Shown: piece after piece, positions 1 through 6,946 of the stretch
Position numbering within the stretch: position 1 is the first letter of the stretch
Layout of the letters: the number at the start of each line of letters is the position of its first letter
DNA from: Kiloniellales bacterium
GTDB lineage: Bacteria > Pseudomonadota > Alphaproteobacteria > Kiloniellales > JAKSBE01
Direction of reading: 5' to 3'
Length of the DNA: 18,828 nt
Assembly: GCA_030067055.1 (NCBI GenBank)
Contig: JASJAL010000040.1
Span: 1-18,828, forward strand
Made by a program: the position numbers and the translations under genes
The notes under the pieces: model-generated
What the model saw: only the letters and a program-made list of their open reading frames with translations
Told to the model about the DNA's origin: nothing
Databases searched by the model: none

Positions 1-10
1 AGGACCCGTT

Positions 11-29
11 TCACGTCTCCCAGACGTGA
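11..29 (+). ncRNA. Hairpin just before the terminator, possibly the 3' part of a small RNA
   Basis: TCACGTCT (11-18), loop CCC, AGACGTGA (22-29) form a perfect 8-bp stem 18 nt upstream of the terminator stem. The single-stranded linker between the two hairpins contains CCTCCC (32-37), which is complementary to a Shine-Dalgarno core. Two consecutive hairpins around a CU-rich linker, closing with a strong terminator, are typical of the 3' half of a trans-acting small RNA. They could equally be the 3' UTR of a protein gene outside the window. The 5' end is not visible, so the RNA call is inference. Confidence 0.3.
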
Positions 30-47
30 AGCCTCCCTGTTCGACTT

Positions 48-76
48 GCCGGGCCCGCGTGGCCCGGCTTTTTTTT
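48..76 (+). terminator. Strong rho-independent terminator of an upstream rightward transcript
   Basis: A perfect 8-bp GC-rich stem (GCCGGGCC at 48-55, GGCCCGGC at 61-68) with a 5-nt loop is followed directly by eight T residues (69-76). The opposite strand has no U tract after the stem, so it works only for rightward transcription. It ends a gene or small RNA that begins left of the window. Confidence 0.9.
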
Positions 77-203
77 ACAGGTGCGGAAGCTGCGGCAAGG
101 CCCAGAGGCAGAAGGGCTCGCAGAGGCACTGCGGCGCAAGAGGCCCGCCCCCGCCAGATGACGCCCGCCGCGGCCGCAGGAGTGCTCGGCTAAAGAAAGC
201 TTC

Positions 204-1190
204 TCAGCCGGCCAGGCGCTTTTCCAGCAGCTTGTGGATCCGAGGCTGGAACACCGGCTGGTTCAGGTAGTTCATGCGCTTCGCCTCGCGCCGGCCTCGG
301 GTCACGGTGTCCAGGATCAAGCCGCAGGCGAAACTCAGAAAGGCGAGCAGCATGATCCCGGTCGACAGCACCGCCGTTGGCAGGCGCGGGACCAGGCCGG
401 TCTCGAAGAATTCGACGAAGATCGGCAGGGCAAGGCCAAGAGCCGTCGCAGCGAGCAGGACCGCGCAGGCCGTGAAGAAGCTGAGCGGGCGCTCCTCCCT
501 CACCAGCTGCAGGATCGTCTGAAGGATCCTGATGCCGTCCTTGATGGTATTGAGCTTGCTCTCCGAGCCTTCCGGCCGATCCTTGTAGGCGACCGGCACC
601 TCGGCAATGGGCATCCGCAATTCCAGGGCGTGAACCGCCAGTTCGGTTTCGATCTCGAACCCGGAACTGAGCAGAGGAATCGACTTCACGAAGCGCCGCG
701 ACATGACCTTGTAGCCGGACAGCATGTCGTCGATCCGCTTTCCGAAGATCGCGGCGACCAGGCCGGTCAGCAGCAGGTTGCCGAAGCGATGGCCGGGACG
801 ATAGGCCTTCTTGATGCGCGTCACGCGCTGCCCATTTACCAGGTCGAGCTGTTCTTCGATCAACCTGTCGACCATGGCCGGGGCCGCGGCGGCATCGTAG
901 GTGTCGTCGCCGTCGACCATGATGTAGATGTCCGCCTCGACATCGGCGAACATCCGCCGCACGACATTGCCTTTTCCCGCCAGGGGCTCGCGCCGCACGA
1001 TCGCGCCGGCCGCGGCCGCGGCCTCGCCGGTGCGGTCCGTGGAGTTGTTGTCGTAGACGTAGACCTCGGCGCCCGGCAGTGCGTCCCGGAAGTCCTCGAC
1101 CACCTTGGCAATCGCGGCTTCCTCGTTGAAGCAGGGCACGATAACCGCGATGTCGGATTCCAGTATGTTCAATGTACTCGATTGAGACAA
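204..1190 (-). CDS. GT2-family polyprenyl-phosphate glycosyltransferase with C-terminal membrane anchor
   Basis: This 328-residue protein matches the GtrB/DPM1-like glycosyltransferases, which move a sugar from a nucleotide donor onto undecaprenyl or dolichyl phosphate at the inner face of the cytoplasmic membrane. Visible family features are the nucleotide-binding start IAVIVPCFNEE (14-24), NNSTD (48-52), the metal-binding DGDDTY (93-98), the acceptor-loop SGFEIETEL (176-184) and RPEGSESKL (205-213). Two hydrophobic segments at about 237-260 and 273-294 form the anchor. The start is TTG, with GGGGG about 7 nt upstream; no ATG gives a complete N-terminal strand. It lies divergent to a gtrA-like gene, its usual partner in O-antigen glucosylation and related lipid-linked sugar pathways. 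The sugar cannot be predicted. Confidence 0.88.
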   Translation of the reverse strand: MSQSSTLNILESDIAVIVPCFNEEAAIAKVVEDFRDALPGAEVYVYDNNSTDRTGEAAAAAGAIVRREPLAGKGNVVRRMFADVEADIYIMVDGDDTYDAAAAPAMVDRLIEEQLDLVNGQRVTRIKKAYRPGHRFGNLLLTGLVAAIFGKRIDDMLSGYKVMSRRFVKSIPLLSSGFEIETELAVHALELRMPIAEVPVAYKDRPEGSESKLNTIKDGIRILQTILQLVREERPLSFFTACAVLLAATALGLALPIFVEFFETGLVPRLPTAVLSTGIMLLAFLSFACGLILDTVTRGRREAKRMNYLNQPVFQPRIHKLLEKRLAG

Positions 1191-1460
1191 CTTGGCCCCC
1201 GACGGCTTATTTGCCTGAGCTATTAGGTATCTAAATCGTGAAAAATCAATAAAGTTGTATATTGGTTAAATAAATCCCGCCGTCGATGGCCGGCCGAAAC
1301 AAACGGCCCGAGGGTGCAGCGCGTCTGTTTGCCGGGTCTTCGACAGCCCAACGGCCTCGGTCTTTCCCGGCCCGTGATTAACGGGACGTTACCGGACGGC
1401 ACCTAGACTGGCCGGGCACGACAGCCCGTCCAATCAGCCGATCACAGCGAGCCGCAGAAG
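1191..1460. promoter_or_regulatory. Divergent, AT-rich intergenic region between GT2 and gtrA-like genes
   Basis: This 270-bp spacer separates two divergent genes. Bases about 1206-1277 are far richer in A/T than anything else nearby, with runs such as AAAAATCAATAAAG and GGTTAAATAAAT, as expected for promoters of both genes. Several -35/-10-like combinations are possible on both strands and none stands out, so I give no precise promoter position. The right half (1278-1460) is GC-rich and shows no ORF. Confidence 0.5.
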
Positions 1461-1877
1461 ATGAGGCAGACCCTCGGAGAGATGGTGAGGTTCGGCGTCA
1501 TAGGAATCGTCGCGACCTTCGTTCATGTCGGGATGGTGGTGTTCCTCGTGGAAGTGCCGGACCTTGAGCCGGTCTGGGCGAATGTCCTCGCCTTTCTCAC
1601 TGCCTTGCCCGTGTCCTACTTCGGGAACTTCCACTGGACCTTTGCCGCCGAGGGACAGCACGGCCGCCGGGTTCCCCGCTTCGTCTGTACTCAGACCTTC
1701 GGCTTCGCAAGCAGCCAGACGATCATGTTCGTCGTGGTCGAGGTCCTGAGGATGCACTACGGCATCGCCCTGACGGCAGTGCTCATGACCATTCCCCTTG
1801 TGTCCTATCTCTTGAGCCGTAAGTGGGTGTTCGCTCACTCCGGCCCCGGGAAGCCTGCGGATCTTCGCTCGAGGTAG
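1461..1877 (+). CDS. GtrA-family small membrane protein, putative lipid-linked sugar flippase
   Basis: The 138-residue protein has the length and pattern of the GtrA family: RFGVIGIVATFVHVGMVVFLV (about 10-30) at the N terminus, four predicted membrane spans, the central NFHWTF motif (56-61) and a final SRKWVF (119-124). GtrA proteins are thought to move polyprenyl-phosphate-linked sugars across the cytoplasmic membrane, or to assist the GT2 enzyme that makes them. The divergent GT2 gene at 204-1190 is the expected partner. ATG at 1461 is the first start in frame that keeps the complete first span; the sequence before it (GCCGCAGAAG) has only a weak ribosome site. A weak terminator-like hairpin lies just downstream. 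Confidence 0.85.
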   Translation: MRQTLGEMVRFGVIGIVATFVHVGMVVFLVEVPDLEPVWANVLAFLTALPVSYFGNFHWTFAAEGQHGRRVPRFVCTQTFGFASSQTIMFVVVEVLRMHYGIALTAVLMTIPLVSYLLSRKWVFAHSGPGKPADLRSR

Positions 1878-1887
1878 CTTCGGCCGG

Positions 1888-1907
1888 CGGAGGATCTCCG
1901 GAATTTT
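1888..1907 (+). terminator. Weak terminator-like hairpin after gtrA
   Basis: CGGAG (1888-1892), loop GAT, CTCCG (1896-1900) followed by GAATTTT. The stem is only 5 bp and the T run is 4, but it sits 11 nt after the gtrA-like stop and faces a convergent operon. Confidence 0.3.
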
Positions 1908-2020
1908 CCTCATGCTGAGGAACTGGCCGCGCGTGCGCGATCGTCCAGTGCCTTAGGGCCCCTGCACCACGATCTGCAACCGATTCAACCGCTGGAGCCG
2001 AAACGTCATTTTGCGCAGTT

Positions 2021-2046
2021 CTTGCTGATCCGGAGACCTCAGCAAG
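2021..2046. repeat. Perfect 8-bp inverted repeat in the convergent gap
   Basis: CTTGCTGA (2021-2028) and TCAGCAAG (2039-2046) are exact reverse complements around a 10-nt loop. It lies in the gene-free stretch 1878-2143 between two convergent genes. Neither strand has a T tract after it, so it is not a classical terminator; it may stabilise the 3' end of the long minus-strand transcript. I see no ORF with coding character in the rest of this gap. Confidence 0.4.
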
Positions 2047-2143
2047 ACCGCCAACCGCTAAAGCGAAGGCGCCGACGCAACGTGGGAGTTGGATTCAGTT
2101 CGGACGCCGGTGCACGATCGGGATCTTCTGCAGAGAGCCGATG

Positions 2144-3829
2144 TCAGTCGCCTTGGCCCGGCTCCGCCGCGGGTGTGGAACTTTCGAATTCGCGTTGGCC
2201 CAGAAGGGTTCCAGCCTGGCCGCGAAGCCGCTCCGTCACGTCCATGAAACTGTAGAGGCGATCGTTGTCCCGATAGGCGTAGTTGCGGTCGGGAAGCAAC
2301 GGCAAGGCCGTGCCGAAGTATTGGTTGAACACGAGCCTGAAGGTGTTGACCGGAGTCATGTCTCGGTAGGTGAGAGAACTCCCCGAGCCGGGCAGGTAGA
2401 GGGCGTGCAGGATCCCCATCTTCTCGCGCAGTTCCGCGTCCGTGGCTTTGGTCCAGTTCACGGGACTGACGTCCTTTCCAAGACCGTCGATCTCGTTGCC
2501 GGCGTAGGGCGCCGGCCAGGGCCCTTCGTCGGCCTGGATAATGATGATGGGCTCCACAGGCGCATTCCGCTTCAATGAGCGAACCAGATCGAGGATCAGG
2601 CGGTTGGTGAACTCGACCTGGGCAATGTAGTTCTCCTGCCGGCTCCGCCCCGCCACGACCCTTCGATCCAGACAGCTGCCGTCGCGCCCGAAGACGAAGG
2701 GCGGATGGGGCAGCAAGAAGTGGGCAAAGACGAACTTCGGCCCCTCCGTGCGCGACGCTTCATCCAGCCAAGCGAACTTGCGCTCGACGCGGTCGCATTG
2801 CTGCTGGCGGGTGTTGAAGGCATAGGCGCCGAAGAGCTGGCCGGTGAAACCGACGAAAGACTTGCCGAAGTAGACGCGGAAAAACTCGGGCGCGGCCCAC
2901 CAGTTGTAGTTTTCGTCGGCCGTGCGATTGGTTCTGGTCGGGTTCCACCAACTTCCGAAATGCAGGAAGCGGTATCCCTGAGGACGCAGGAAGCGGTGTA
3001 TCTGCGTGTCTTCGAGCAGATGGTAGAGCGGGCGCCAATCGCCCGAGTTCTCGCCGAGCACCGCGGTCAGATCATCGAGATAGTTGAGGTTCAGGCTCGA
3101 CGCCAGTGAATGCGCCGTCCGCTGGTAGTTGGCATAGGCGGGATCCGGAAAGAAGAACCCTTCCGCTTCGAGCGCCTCGACAAAATCGACGTTCTCGAAG
3201 TCATAGACTTCGCGCAGTTGGTCCGCGCTGGCGTAGCGGTCGAGCACGATGTAGTAGATGTCGCGCTTCGGCCCCGTAACCTCTCCTTGGCCCTGGGGCA
3301 ACGGGCCGGCCACTAGGCCGACCAGATCGTCACTGGGGTTCTCGGAATTGGGAATCAAGAACGCCGAGAGCTCGAACAGGGTGACAAACAAGCCCGCAGA
3401 AAAGAACGCATTGCCCAAGAGGCTGACGTTCCCCGAGGCAAAGCGCGACCCCAGGGCGAACAAGAACAGCGTCGTGAAGACGGTGAACCAGGCGACGAAG
3501 AGCAAAGCGTTGAGACCCGGCCAGCCGGCAACTTCCGCACCCCATTCCAGCAGATACCGCGGATAGAACAGCATCGCCGCCAAGACAGCGGCCGCGAACG
3601 CCCCCCTGTGCCGGTCCCGCAGGAGCAACGACAGGAGGGTCTGGATGACGGCGACGATCAGCACCGATAGAGCGACGCTTGGCAGAACGTCCTGCAGGAG
3701 CAGCCTGTCGACGTTGCCAGAGAAAAGGTCGAGTGGTGCAACGAGACCCAGGACAACAGGATAGAGCGGCAGGGCGAGCGGACCTTCACCCAAGCTCCGT
3801 TCGCCGGCTCGGTCAGGCTGATCAGGCAC
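2144..3829 (-). CDS. Membrane-anchored alkaline-phosphatase-superfamily (sulfatase/phosphoglycerol-transferase-like) protein
   Basis: From the GTG at 3829 the protein is 561 residues. About five hydrophobic segments (roughly 18-35, 48-70, 77-90, 106-128, 138-160) precede a large domain expected outside the membrane. The domain opens with DIYYIVLDRYAS (190-201), the usual first metal-aspartate strand of this superfamily. A Thr/Ser-rich NYQRTAHSLASSLNL (234-248) is the likely nucleophile region. FAHFLLPHPPFVF (368-380) and IIIIQADEGPWP (428-439) sit where the family usually has its substrate His and DHG motif; here DEG replaces DHG. Relatives transfer phosphoglycerol or phosphoethanolamine or remove sulfate; the substrate is unknown. 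The open frame extends to 3949, but that part overlaps the methyltransferase gene and does not look coding. GTGCCTGA overlaps the upstream stop by 8 nt, implying translational coupling. Confidence 0.75.
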   Translation of the reverse strand: MPDQPDRAGERSLGEGPLALPLYPVVLGLVAPLDLFSGNVDRLLLQDVLPSVALSVLIVAVIQTLLSLLLRDRHRGAFAAAVLAAMLFYPRYLLEWGAEVAGWPGLNALLFVAWFTVFTTLFLFALGSRFASGNVSLLGNAFFSAGLFVTLFELSAFLIPNSENPSDDLVGLVAGPLPQGQGEVTGPKRDIYYIVLDRYASADQLREVYDFENVDFVEALEAEGFFFPDPAYANYQRTAHSLASSLNLNYLDDLTAVLGENSGDWRPLYHLLEDTQIHRFLRPQGYRFLHFGSWWNPTRTNRTADENYNWWAAPEFFRVYFGKSFVGFTGQLFGAYAFNTRQQQCDRVERKFAWLDEASRTEGPKFVFAHFLLPHPPFVFGRDGSCLDRRVVAGRSRQENYIAQVEFTNRLILDLVRSLKRNAPVEPIIIIQADEGPWPAPYAGNEIDGLGKDVSPVNWTKATDAELREKMGILHALYLPGSGSSLTYRDMTPVNTFRLVFNQYFGTALPLLPDRNYAYRDNDRLYSFMDVTERLRGQAGTLLGQREFESSTPAAEPGQGD

Positions 3830-5210
3830 GCCGATACCAGACAAGAAGCCGCTGATCGGCAGCCAAGTGCTTGCGTTGCACGATCTCGGCGTGATCCTGC
3901 AGAAGACCGAGGAAGGTCTCTTCGGAATAGTCCGGAAAAATATCTTCACGCAGCGCCAGCATACGGGCCACCTGCGGATCCGTCTTGGGCACGAACTCGA
4001 TCACACCCTGGGGCGCCAGATCCAGGAGCCAGCGCAGAACATCGGCCAAGGGAACGTTCCTGCCGATGACCAAGTGATGAATGAATGCCAGAGCAACCAG
4101 CGCATCGGCCCTGGCGCGCGCCTTCAAGGATTGCCTTTCGGCTCCGTTCCAGCCCTGGTCGGGACTCGGGTTGGCAGCATCCAGATAGAGCGGCGTCAGA
4201 TTGAGCCCGCGCTCCGTCGCGCGTCTGAAAGCCTGATCCAGGGCCTGATGATCGATGTCGAAGCCGACCACCTGTGCGGCACCGGACTTGAGCGCCAGCT
4301 CTGAGTATTCGCCGGTGTTGCAGCCGAGATCCCACAACATCTCAGGCTTGGTGGCGGCGGCAAAGTCACGGATGAAGTCGGCCTTGGCCCTGTGGTCCGC
4401 ATCCGTGTAGTTGTTCTCGAGGTCATAGCGTGACCATACGCTCGGCGCCTTGTCCTGCGGCCGCAGCTTCGCAATCCAGGTCCTCAGCTGGGTCAGGATC
4501 GACAGATAGGCGGATTTCGGCAGCGGGCGCTGCTTGGCGTTGCGCAGTTTTGCGGCGTCGCCGGAGGTCGCCGCCAGCTGAAAACGGGCCGGCATGACGA
4601 CATGCATCAGCAGGCTGGGGCGGATCTTGTGGCGCCAGCGCAGCAGCCGGTTCAATTCGACCGCCGTGATGCCCTCCTGACCGCCCCGGTACCAGGCGTT
4701 GTGGTGCAGGCCGAAAAGCGCCCTCAGCAGCAGCGGATTGAGAAACTGCTCGCAGAACTGGCGATGGCCTTGCCAATACTCCCCTTCGCGGTAGGGACGA
4801 AAGGAAAGATAGTCGATGAAGACCGGAACCGCGCCGCGGAACTGGACGTTGTAGGCACTGGCGTCCGAAAGGACGACATCGCGCTCCATAGCTTCAAGCT
4901 GGAGGTCGAGGTGCGCGAGCGCCGCCGCCTTCAAGCCTTCGAAGGGCCATTCGTAGGGATATGAGACGAGCGGCAGCCTCGGGTGCTCAAGGACATAGGA
5001 GGATTCCTGCCCGTCCGGACCCAGGCAGCTCTTGTCGACCTCCTCGGCCGCAACCAACCGTCCGGCCTCGATGAAGGGTGTCAGAGCCCGGCTGGCCTTC
5101 ACGGCTTCGTAGTCTGCGGCGGCGAAAGGCGTGACGGTCCGGAGAATTCGACCGTCGACGGCATAGACCCGTCCGGACGGATCCCGGAACGAACCGGCGA
5201 TGATTCCCAC
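3822..5210 (-). CDS. NoeA-like SAM-dependent methyltransferase with an N-terminal kinase-like module
   Basis: The 462-residue protein has two parts. Residues about 285-400 are a class I SAM methyltransferase: WDLGCNTGEY (293-302) is motif I, VGFDID (315-320) holds the ribose-binding acid, and ALVALAFIHHLVI (370-382) is the motif IV region. The N-terminal part (about 1-245) resembles the domain found in proteins annotated as nodulation protein NoeA. It carries LSDASAYNVQF (114-124) followed by VFIDYLSF (130-137), which resembles the D-x4-N catalytic loop and metal-binding Asp of aminoglycoside-phosphotransferase-type kinases (D116, N121, D133). Whether it phosphorylates or only binds a substrate is unknown. 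The GTG start at 5210 lies 7 nt after the upstream stop. It sits in the middle of a three-gene operon and overlaps the next gene by 8 nt. The methyl acceptor is probably a glycan or lipid, by context only. Confidence 0.8.
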   Translation of the reverse strand: MGIIAGSFRDPSGRVYAVDGRILRTVTPFAAADYEAVKASRALTPFIEAGRLVAAEEVDKSCLGPDGQESSYVLEHPRLPLVSYPYEWPFEGLKAAALAHLDLQLEAMERDVVLSDASAYNVQFRGAVPVFIDYLSFRPYREGEYWQGHRQFCEQFLNPLLLRALFGLHHNAWYRGGQEGITAVELNRLLRWRHKIRPSLLMHVVMPARFQLAATSGDAAKLRNAKQRPLPKSAYLSILTQLRTWIAKLRPQDKAPSVWSRYDLENNYTDADHRAKADFIRDFAAATKPEMLWDLGCNTGEYSELALKSGAAQVVGFDIDHQALDQAFRRATERGLNLTPLYLDAANPSPDQGWNGAERQSLKARARADALVALAFIHHLVIGRNVPLADVLRWLLDLAPQGVIEFVPKTDPQVARMLALREDIFPDYSEETFLGLLQDHAEIVQRKHLAADQRLLVWYRRA

Positions 5211-5217
5211 GTGAGAT

Positions 5218-5466
5218 TTACTCTTCTTGCTGGGGTTCGCGGTCGGCGTCCAAGGTTTCGGCGGTCCTGCCGGTGAAGACTTCCTTCAGCTTCTTCCAAT
5301 AGAGCCGAAGGAACATGAGACCACCGGCCAGGCCGGCGATCAGGCCTTGCAGGAGAATACTTCCAGTACCGGGATCCAGATAGGCGAAGGCGTCCGGCAC
5401 ATAGGCAAAGACGGCCAGGAGCGTCCAGCACAGCAGCCCGGGTCTGAAAACGGCCGAGGAACCCAT
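5218..5466 (-). CDS. Small membrane protein with YLDPGTGS motif, first gene of the triad
   Basis: The 82-residue protein starts at ATG 5466, behind a good ribosome site (GAGGG about 7 nt upstream). The frame stays open to 5652, but that extension is Arg-rich, lacks a ribosome site and does not look coding. A first hydrophobic segment (11-28) ends in DAFA and could be a signal peptide, giving a mature N terminus YLDPGTGS (29-36). A second span, LLQGLIAGLAGGLMFLRLYW (38-57), leads into a basic amphipathic KKLKEVF and an acidic tail. I recognise the DPGTGS plus single-span pattern as a recurrent small protein near polysaccharide genes, but no function is known to me. Its position directly before the kinase/methyltransferase and the membrane sulfatase-like gene suggests a scaffold or adaptor. 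Confidence 0.78.
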   Translation of the reverse strand: MGSSAVFRPGLLCWTLLAVFAYVPDAFAYLDPGTGSILLQGLIAGLAGGLMFLRLYWKKLKEVFTGRTAETLDADREPQQEE

Positions 5467-5529
5467 GTGTTCACCCTCGCTGAAAGCGCTGGATTTCCGG
5501 CGATCCGGGCTCCAACGGAAGGTCCTGCA

Positions 5530-5558
5530 ATAGCACTGTGACCTTAAACCTCGGTAAA
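5530..5558 (-). promoter_or_regulatory. Possible sigma-70-type promoter of the three-gene operon
   Basis: On the minus strand TTTACC (5553-5558) and TGCTAT (5530-5535) are separated by 17 bp, about 65 nt upstream of the first gene. Agreement with TTGACA/TATAAT is only 4 of 6 and 3 of 6, so this is a guess supported by the position and by local A/T content. The remaining divergent spacer up to 5760 is GC-rich and holds a small hairpin (GCCGAT 5696-5701, ATCGGC 5708-5713). Confidence 0.25.
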
Positions 5559-5760
5559 GACCCTCCTTGCCGCTCTGCGCCCTTCGAGTGGTCGCGTCGC
5601 CGGGCCCTCGCCGCCGCCGCACGCCCGGGTAGCGAAGGATTTTCTTCACCAAAGGCCGCTACGAAAACCAGACCGAAAAGCCCGAACTTCGGCCGGCCGA
5701 TGCCGAAATCGGCACCGCCATGACCGGCCGACCTCCGAGCGAAGGGAGATGAGGAGCAAG

Positions 5761-6900
5761 ATGGCGACCGCCGCCCTGGAGAGACCTTCGCCCAGTCGAC
5801 TAGAAAGAAGCCTGAGCTTCGCCCGTGTGACCTTGCGGCATCATGCTTGGTTCGTGCTGGTCGCAGGCGGCTACGCTGCCGGCGTCGTGCTCCTGCTCGA
5901 GGCCCTGGATCGGCCTTACAGGCTTGCCGACCGCTTCTACCTCTTGACCGCCATGCTCCCGCTGGTGATCGCCGGACTCTCGGTGGTCATCGGGCAGGCC
6001 GTCTACAACCTGCTGCATGTGCGGCCCTTCTGCGCAAAGGATCTACTTCGCAGCCTGCGGAACGACGAAAGGTTCCGCCTGAGCCGGATCGCCTACGCCC
6101 TGGTCCCGATACTCATCGTGATCGTCTTCCAGTCCGCCTTCACGTCCTTCAAATCCTCCATCACGGACGTCAAACCCTTCGCATACGATGTCCTCTTCAT
6201 GGAGATCGACCGGTGGCTCCACTTCGGGACGCAACCCTGGCAGTGGCTGCAGCCCATCTTCGGCTATCCGATCGTCACGTCCGTGATCAGTTTTGCCTAC
6301 AAGTTCTGGTACGGCGTCTTCTATCTGATCTTTTTCTGGATGGCCTTCAGCATGAGCGATCCCGCGCTTAGGGCCCGCTACCTCTTGAGCTACCTGCTGT
6401 GCTGGACTCTGATCGGAAGCTTCGCCGCCCTGCTACTGTCGTCGGCGGGACCTTGCTTCTACGGCTACGTGGTCGAGGGTCCGAACCCCTACGCGCCCCT
6501 GATGGCCTATCTGAACGACGCCGAGGCGCAGTACAAGAACTGGTCGCTCTTCGCTCAAAACTACCTCTGGGAAGCCTACCAGCATGAAGAGACGCTCGAG
6601 GCGGCCAGCGGGATCTCCGCGATGCCGAGCATGCACGTGGCGATCGCTGCGCTGCAGGCGCTCCTGGGTTGGAAAATCAGCCGACGCGCCGGCATCATAC
6701 TGACCGCTTACTGCGTCATCATCATGATCGGATCGGTGCACCTGGGCTGGCACTACGCGATCGACGGCTACGTCTCGATCCTGGCGGTGGTCGCGATCTG
6801 GAAGGGAGTCGGCTGGGCGCTGCGCTTCCATCCCTCCTTCGCCTGGGCCGAAGGAGACGGCGCTTCGGAGGAGGCGGCCGAGGCGGCGCCGGCCCGTTGA
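5761..6900 (+). CDS. PAP2-superfamily membrane enzyme, inositolphosphotransferase (Aur1/Ipt1)-like
   Basis: Counting from ATG 5761 the protein has 379 residues with about six hydrophobic spans. It shows the lipid phosphatase/transferase signature: GISAMPSMHVAIA (284-296) and SVHLGWHYAIDGY (325-337). H292, H331 and D335 are the expected catalytic residues, on the outer side of the membrane. The central IDRWLHFGTQPWQW (149-162) and YKFWYGVFYLIFFW (180-193) are typical of the PAP2_3 subgroup that includes inositolphosphorylceramide synthase. Such enzymes transfer a phospho-headgroup between lipids or dephosphorylate a lipid; the substrate here is unknown. An alternative ATG at 5749 is possible, but its AGGGAG touches the start codon, while 5761 has GAGGAG 4 nt before it. 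It is divergent to the sulfatase/methyltransferase operon and convergent with msrP. Confidence 0.82.
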   Translation: MATAALERPSPSRLERSLSFARVTLRHHAWFVLVAGGYAAGVVLLLEALDRPYRLADRFYLLTAMLPLVIAGLSVVIGQAVYNLLHVRPFCAKDLLRSLRNDERFRLSRIAYALVPILIVIVFQSAFTSFKSSITDVKPFAYDVLFMEIDRWLHFGTQPWQWLQPIFGYPIVTSVISFAYKFWYGVFYLIFFWMAFSMSDPALRARYLLSYLLCWTLIGSFAALLLSSAGPCFYGYVVEGPNPYAPLMAYLNDAEAQYKNWSLFAQNYLWEAYQHEETLEAASGISAMPSMHVAIAALQALLGWKISRRAGIILTAYCVIIMIGSVHLGWHYAIDGYVSILAVVAIWKGVGWALRFHPSFAWAEGDGASEEAAEAAPAR

Positions 6901-6946
6901 CGGCGCGAGCCCGGGCAGCTTCTGCGCCCGACTGCCCCCCGCGACC

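Noticed and set aside
46..270. Small plus-strand ORF with a CGSCG stretch
   Set aside because: It starts inside a strong terminator, overlaps the 3' end of the GT2 gene and has no ribosome site; the Cys pair looks accidental.
234..1226. 330-residue plus-strand open frame
   Set aside because: Antisense to the GT2 gene, with no recognisable motif or ribosome site; a codon-bias shadow.
3830..3949. First 40 residues of the open frame of the sulfatase-like gene
   Set aside because: They overlap the conserved C terminus of the methyltransferase in another frame and do not resemble a membrane or signal segment; GTG at 3829 gives normal operon spacing.
5467..5652. N-terminal extension of the small membrane protein
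   Set aside because: Arg-rich, no ribosome site, and it places the signal-like segment internally; ATG 5466 is much better supported.
6913..6937. GGGCAG/CTGCCC inverted repeat between the convergent PAP2 and msrP genes
   Set aside because: Only 6 bp, 13-nt loop and no T tract on either strand, so not a convincing terminator.
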